This document shows positions 7,273 to 9,979 of a DNA stretch of 9,979 nt, piece by piece. Location of the stretch: the NCBI GenBank assembly GCA_031422315.1, contig JANOQN010000050.1, positions 1 to 9,979 on the forward strand. The letters run 5' to 3'. Made by a program: the position numbers and the translations under genes. The notes beneath the pieces were generated by a model. It saw only the letters and a program-made list of their open reading frames with translations. It was not told where the DNA came from and did not search any database. How positions within the stretch are numbered: position 1 is the first letter of the stretch; every line of letters begins with the position of its first letter. Source of the DNA: JANNYA01 sp031422315. Lineage in GTDB: Bacteria > Pseudomonadota > Gammaproteobacteria > Xanthomonadales > SZUA-5.

Positions 7273-7545
7273 TCAACCCGGCCTAAGTTGCCTCAGCATG
7301 GAAGCGATCCAGCAGCCGAGCCCAGCAGATTCAATATCCAATTCACGATGCGCGTAGTAACGCGCGCACGGTTGAAAACGACATCGCTCAGTAGGGCCGC
7401 CACAGCGGTCAAATAAGCGGTATAGCCAAAGCCTAGGTAATCCGAATACACGCTCAATAGTTATGGGCTCAGCGAACGAAAGCGCAAACGCACCGCCGAA
7501 TAGCAGTGTGCCAACAAGGCTTATGATGAGGGCGATTGTGCGCAT
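7273..7545 (-). CDS. Small putative membrane protein, possibly frameshifted
   Basis: This 90-residue hypothetical protein is not recognised as any family. Residues 1-25 (MRTIALIISLVGTLLFGG...) form a clear transmembrane segment or signal anchor. After about residue 31 the sequence becomes rich in Trp, Cys and Arg and no longer looks like a membrane or globular protein. A neighbouring frame, 7293-7451, encodes a second hydrophobic stretch (LGFGYTAYLTAVAALLSDVV) followed by a basic amphipathic tail, which suggests a one-base insertion or two-base loss near 7450. The corrected protein would have about 83 residues and two membrane segments. The ATG lies three bases after the stop of the propeller gene with no good Shine-Dalgarno of its own (a GAGG is 17 bases away), so translation may be coupled to that gene. 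Confidence 0.45.
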   Translation of the reverse strand: MRTIALIISLVGTLLFGGAFALSFAEPITIERVFGLPRLWLYRLFDRCGGPTERCRFQPCARYYAHRELDIESAGLGCWIASMLRQLRPG

Positions 7546-7548
7546 GAT

Positions 7549-9840
7549 TTAGTTCGCGCTGGCCTCAACCGGGCACGCGCCCAATCGTTGCAAATTGATC
7601 GAACCGGTGCGGGCGCGAAACGGGCCAGCGACTAGCGCGTCGTTGAACTGATAGCGGAATACTGCGCTCGAACAGCCCGAGAAGGTAATCGTGCCCTGCC
7701 CCAAAATCGCTGTGTTTTGCGTCGGTATGCGCACCAGCGCGCCGCCCAGCACGCGATAGATAACCACCGGCAACACGCCCGCTTGGGCATTGCTTGGAAT
7801 CGTTCCCGACAGCGCTAGCCAATGCTGCGTGGAAGGGTCATTTGGCGTACCGGCATCATAGGTAAACCAGCCACCGAAAAAATCACCTGGCAATGTTTCG
7901 GTTGCGGGTTTGACATTGAACATAAAACCCTGACCCGAGGTTTGCGGCGCATACCACGAACCGGTTTGGTTGCCCGCAAAACCATTACGTGCGGGCCTCG
8001 CATCGCGCCCGGGCTGCGTTGAAGTTGTACCGGTTTGGCACGGTGCCCAGCCGCCAGTTAAGCGCGATAGCGGCAATACGCCGCGTATGCCAAAGCCGTC
8101 GGTTTCATTATCGTTAAATTTGAATTCCAAAGTGGCATTGTTGCAATCATGCGCGCGCAGTGTGGCGCTGCCCACAACGCTTGAGCGAGTAACAGGCGGG
8201 CTATCAAACACGCCATCGACATTGCTACGAATCTCAAGCTGTGCCACTTTGGCGTCAGGCGCAACGGTTCCGCTGAGCGAATACCAGCGCAAATCAGACA
8301 CGCTATCTAACAGCAAGCCAGAAGCTCTGGAGAATTCCCCCGAAAAGGTAAACCAAGGCGCAAACAGCTGCTTATTCTGAGGGAAATATTCGAAGAAAAA
8401 CCCCTGCCCAGTCAGCTGAGGCGTGTACCAAGCGCCAGAGATTCCGAGTTGATCGATTCGAATTTGCGGCTTATTCACCGTGGTGTCGACTTGTGTGAGC
8501 GCGAGCGAACGTCGCCCAGGACTTACAGCTTCGCTGATGCTGCGGTATGCGCCCAGCTGATCCACCTGTGCGTTTCGCAATGTGCATATCGCCGCCGCGC
8601 AATCGACAAATCGCTGATCTAATATCTGCCCCTCATTCTCTGACATTTTATGCAGCTGGACGCCCAAGGGATTACTTGCGGCCAGTAAAACTTGGTTTTG
8701 CGCGCGCAATGGAAAAACCAATACGCTGGAACTTTGCAGACGTTTAACGCGCTGCGTCCAAATTGTTCTGCCATCAGTTAGAGACAGCGCTTGCAGTTTG
8801 GTGGCGCGTGTAATCAGCGCCGTAGGGTCATCGGACACTTCGGTAGTCGCCAAATAAACGTCCTTCCCGGCACCCGCAAAAAATAAATTCGACTCACTCG
8901 GGTGTGTGACTGCCCAGCGCGCCACGCCGTTTTGATTCATAAGTACAACATCGACAGCAAAGTCAGCGGGCCTCTGAATAGGCGAAGCCAAAAGCACATC
9001 ATCGTTTTCGAGGATCTGACCAGTGAAATCATAGGTTCCAAAGAATTCAAACGACGGAGAGCCTCCGGCAATCGGGCGGCGAAATTTTTCCTGTCCGCTC
9101 GGCCCTAATAAAACCCAATCAAACTTACCTGTGGTGTTATCTACGCGTGTAGCCAACAAAACGCTGCCGGAATCGCCAATGTGTTGAATCATTTGAACGC
9201 GCTCGATGACAACACTTAACTCATTAACTTGATTACTGCGAGAAAAATCAATGATCTTTAGTCCGTTAGCTTCAATTGACGCCATTCGAAGGTGCCCATC
9301 GGGCAGCATACGAGCCTGCAATCCAAAGAGATTCAGCGGAATGTTGGCAGTCGCAAGCAATGCGCCGTTAGCGCTGTCGTAGCACTTTACCGTTGCATTG
9401 CCTGCGCCTAACCAACACACGCGCAGTTCATCCGCTACCAGCAAGGGCGTTTCGTTGAATACGGTGCCAGTCGTTGCCTGCCAGATTTTTTGCCTATTCG
9501 CATCGAAGGCCTCCAGCTGGGTTCTAAACTCGCCATCTGTGTAATCTCGCAACAGCACAAAGCTCTTGCCGTCTTCAGCCATTGTTGCGTCCAAAATACT
9601 TCTTGAATCTATGCCCTTGTCGAGCAGTGAAGGCGCAGGAACGGCTACGCCAGAGGCATTAACAGCACGCAGCGATTTACCGCCAGCAATCAGGATACTA
9701 TCATCGCGGCCGTCAGTAATTCTGGCGCCAAAATTTCCAGGCAGCGCCACCTCAACGTTGGCAGCGTTAGTCAATGGACTGGTTAGCACCAATCTCGCGC
9801 CGTCTTGAGTGCGAACCGCGATGGCAAATCCACTCGCCAA
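7549..9840 (-). CDS. Secreted beta-propeller protein with duplicated C-terminal domain, 3' exon only (interrupted by group II intron)
   Basis: About 763 residues of this gene are visible. The N-terminal part (about 8500-9840) looks like a PQQ-type/WD-like beta-propeller, with repeated strands such as LEAFDANRQKIWQAT, VKCYDSANGALLATA, WVLLGPSGQEKFRRP, VVLMNQNGVARWAV and LQALSLTDGRTIWTQRV. The C-terminal third holds two copies of a domain of about 130 residues typical of secreted Xanthomonadales proteins (GAWYTPQLTGQGFFF and GSWYAPQTSGQGFMF). No enzyme motif was recognised, and binding or scaffolding at the cell surface is only an inference. The open frame continues to an ATG at 9921, but bases 9841-9921 are group II intron RNA, so that start is false. 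The real start and probable signal peptide lie in a 5' exon beyond the right edge. The frame is open to the stop at 7549, three bases before the next gene. Confidence 0.8.
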   Translation of the reverse strand: MASGFAIAVRTQDGARLVLTSPLTNAANVEVALPGNFGARITDGRDDSILIAGGKSLRAVNASGVAVPAPSLLDKGIDSRSILDATMAEDGKSFVLLRDYTDGEFRTQLEAFDANRQKIWQATTGTVFNETPLLVADELRVCWLGAGNATVKCYDSANGALLATANIPLNLFGLQARMLPDGHLRMASIEANGLKIIDFSRSNQVNELSVVIERVQMIQHIGDSGSVLLATRVDNTTGKFDWVLLGPSGQEKFRRPIAGGSPSFEFFGTYDFTGQILENDDVLLASPIQRPADFAVDVVLMNQNGVARWAVTHPSESNLFFAGAGKDVYLATTEVSDDPTALITRATKLQALSLTDGRTIWTQRVKRLQSSSVLVFPLRAQNQVLLAASNPLGVQLHKMSENEGQILDQRFVDCAAAICTLRNAQVDQLGAYRSISEAVSPGRRSLALTQVDTTVNKPQIRIDQLGISGAWYTPQLTGQGFFFEYFPQNKQLFAPWFTFSGEFSRASGLLLDSVSDLRWYSLSGTVAPDAKVAQLEIRSNVDGVFDSPPVTRSSVVGSATLRAHDCNNATLEFKFNDNETDGFGIRGVLPLSRLTGGWAPCQTGTTSTQPGRDARPARNGFAGNQTGSWYAPQTSGQGFMFNVKPATETLPGDFFGGWFTYDAGTPNDPSTQHWLALSGTIPSNAQAGVLPVVIYRVLGGALVRIPTQNTAILGQGTITFSGCSSAVFRYQFNDALVAGPFRARTGSINLQRLGACPVEASAN
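7561..8436 (-). repeat. Tandem protein-domain duplication in propeller protein C-terminus
   Basis: Copy 1 (about 8436-8038) and copy 2 (about 7977-7561) share a common order of motifs. These are G-x-W-Y-x-P-Q-x-x-G-Q-G-F-x-F, then a W-F-T-F/Y strand, then L-S-G-T, then a Cys-containing strand leading to F-x-F/Y-x-F-N-D, and a final L-x-R-L-x-G. The copies are linked by a Gly/Thr/Arg-rich spacer of about 25 residues. They are diverged, so the duplication is old. Confidence 0.75.
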
Positions 9841-9893
9841 GTAGAGTCGAAGCATGACGCAGTAGCCTAAGCCCCGATTCCACACCCCGCTCA
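9841..9893 (-). ncRNA. Group II intron domain VI and 3' splice site
   Basis: TCGGGGC (9871-9877) pairs with GCTTCGA (9847-9853) on the minus strand. The A at 9847 is seven bases from the proposed intron end and is the candidate branch-point adenosine. The intron would end with CTCTAC at 9846-9841, and the 3' exon would start TTGGCGAGTGG at 9840. The exact boundary is inferred from family patterns. Confidence 0.7.
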
Positions 9894-9895
9894 TC

Positions 9896-9928
9896 GAACC
9901 GGACGTGCGGTTTTCCCGCATCCGGCTC
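9896..9928 (-). ncRNA. Group II intron domain V catalytic hairpin
   Basis: The minus strand folds as a 33-base hairpin. The lower helix is GAGCCGG paired with CCGGTTC (one G-T wobble) and contains the AGC catalytic triad. There is a two-base CG bulge on the 3' side. The upper helix TGCGG/CCGCA is capped by a GAAAA loop (the canonical form is a GNRA tetraloop). This matches domain V, the most conserved group II intron element, including its near-34-base size. Confidence 0.85.
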
Positions 9929-9979
9929 TCCGAGTTGATTCATTGAAAAGTTATCGGTAGTCGTCATCGTTTCGCCATC

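Larger units (their letters stand above)
9841..9979 (-). mobile_element. Group II intron, 3' end (domains V and VI), continuing beyond window
   Basis: The minus strand from 9979 to 9841 carries the hallmark 3' part of a bacterial group II intron: domain V (9896-9928), domain VI (about 9841-9893) and a splice end of ...GACTCTAC before the exon. Group II introns are self-splicing retroelements, usually encoding a reverse transcriptase/maturase. That gene would lie off the right edge, and the roughly 50 bases upstream of domain V are too few to identify it. The intron is in the same orientation as the propeller gene, so splicing could restore the message. Subclass is not assigned. Confidence 0.82.

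Noticed and set aside
7970..8380. 136-codon plus-strand open frame
   Set aside because: It is antisense to the conserved duplicated domain of the propeller gene and has no recognisable features.
9767..9967. 66-codon minus-strand frame starting in the intron, possibly the end of a maturase
   Set aside because: It crosses domains V and VI and continues into the exon in the wrong frame. It has no maturase motif, so it is a chance frame.

Overview
The window looks like a stretch of a Gammaproteobacterial chromosome, most likely from the Xanthomonadales/Lysobacterales or a close relative. This is inferred from the gene types: a DUF4197 protein, an RHS/YD-repeat protein that ends in fibronectin-III-like domains, a secreted metzincin with a C-terminal FxxGFE-type tail, and a secreted propeller protein with duplicated G-x-W-Y-x-P / G-Q-G-F domains. 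No rRNA, tRNA, CRISPR array or insertion-sequence transposase was seen.

Layout from the left edge. Bases 1-4817 (minus strand) hold a very large exported RHS/YD-repeat protein that runs off the left edge. It reads as one protein only if two single-base losses, in an A6 run at 4097-4102 and a G4 run at 3528-3531, are corrected. Its order is signal peptide, N-terminal RHS head, long YD-repeat body, then at least two and a half FN3-like domains. Upstream of it on the same strand, 4951-6225 encodes a secreted zinc metalloprotease with a perfect HExxHxxGxxH motif. A 270-base divergent region (6226-6495) separates it from a plus-strand DUF4197 gene (6496-7242). A short hairpin at 7253-7265 lies between the DUF4197 gene and a minus-strand gene pair. 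That pair is a small, possibly frameshifted membrane protein (7273-7545) preceded by a large secreted beta-propeller protein (7549-9840).

The main discovery is at the right edge. Bases 9841-9979, read on the minus strand, are the 3' end of a group II intron (domain V, domain VI and splice end). The intron sits in sense orientation inside the propeller gene. The apparent long reading frame starting at 9921 therefore begins inside intron domain V. Its first 27 codons are intron RNA, and the true 5' exon with its probable signal peptide lies beyond the window.

Most proteins here appear to be exported (protease, propeller protein, RHS protein, DUF4197 protein), so the region reads as a cell-envelope/secretome neighbourhood. 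No direct functional link between the genes is demonstrated. Three suspected single-base frame disruptions, two of them in homopolymers, mean sequence accuracy should be considered before any gene is called a pseudogene.
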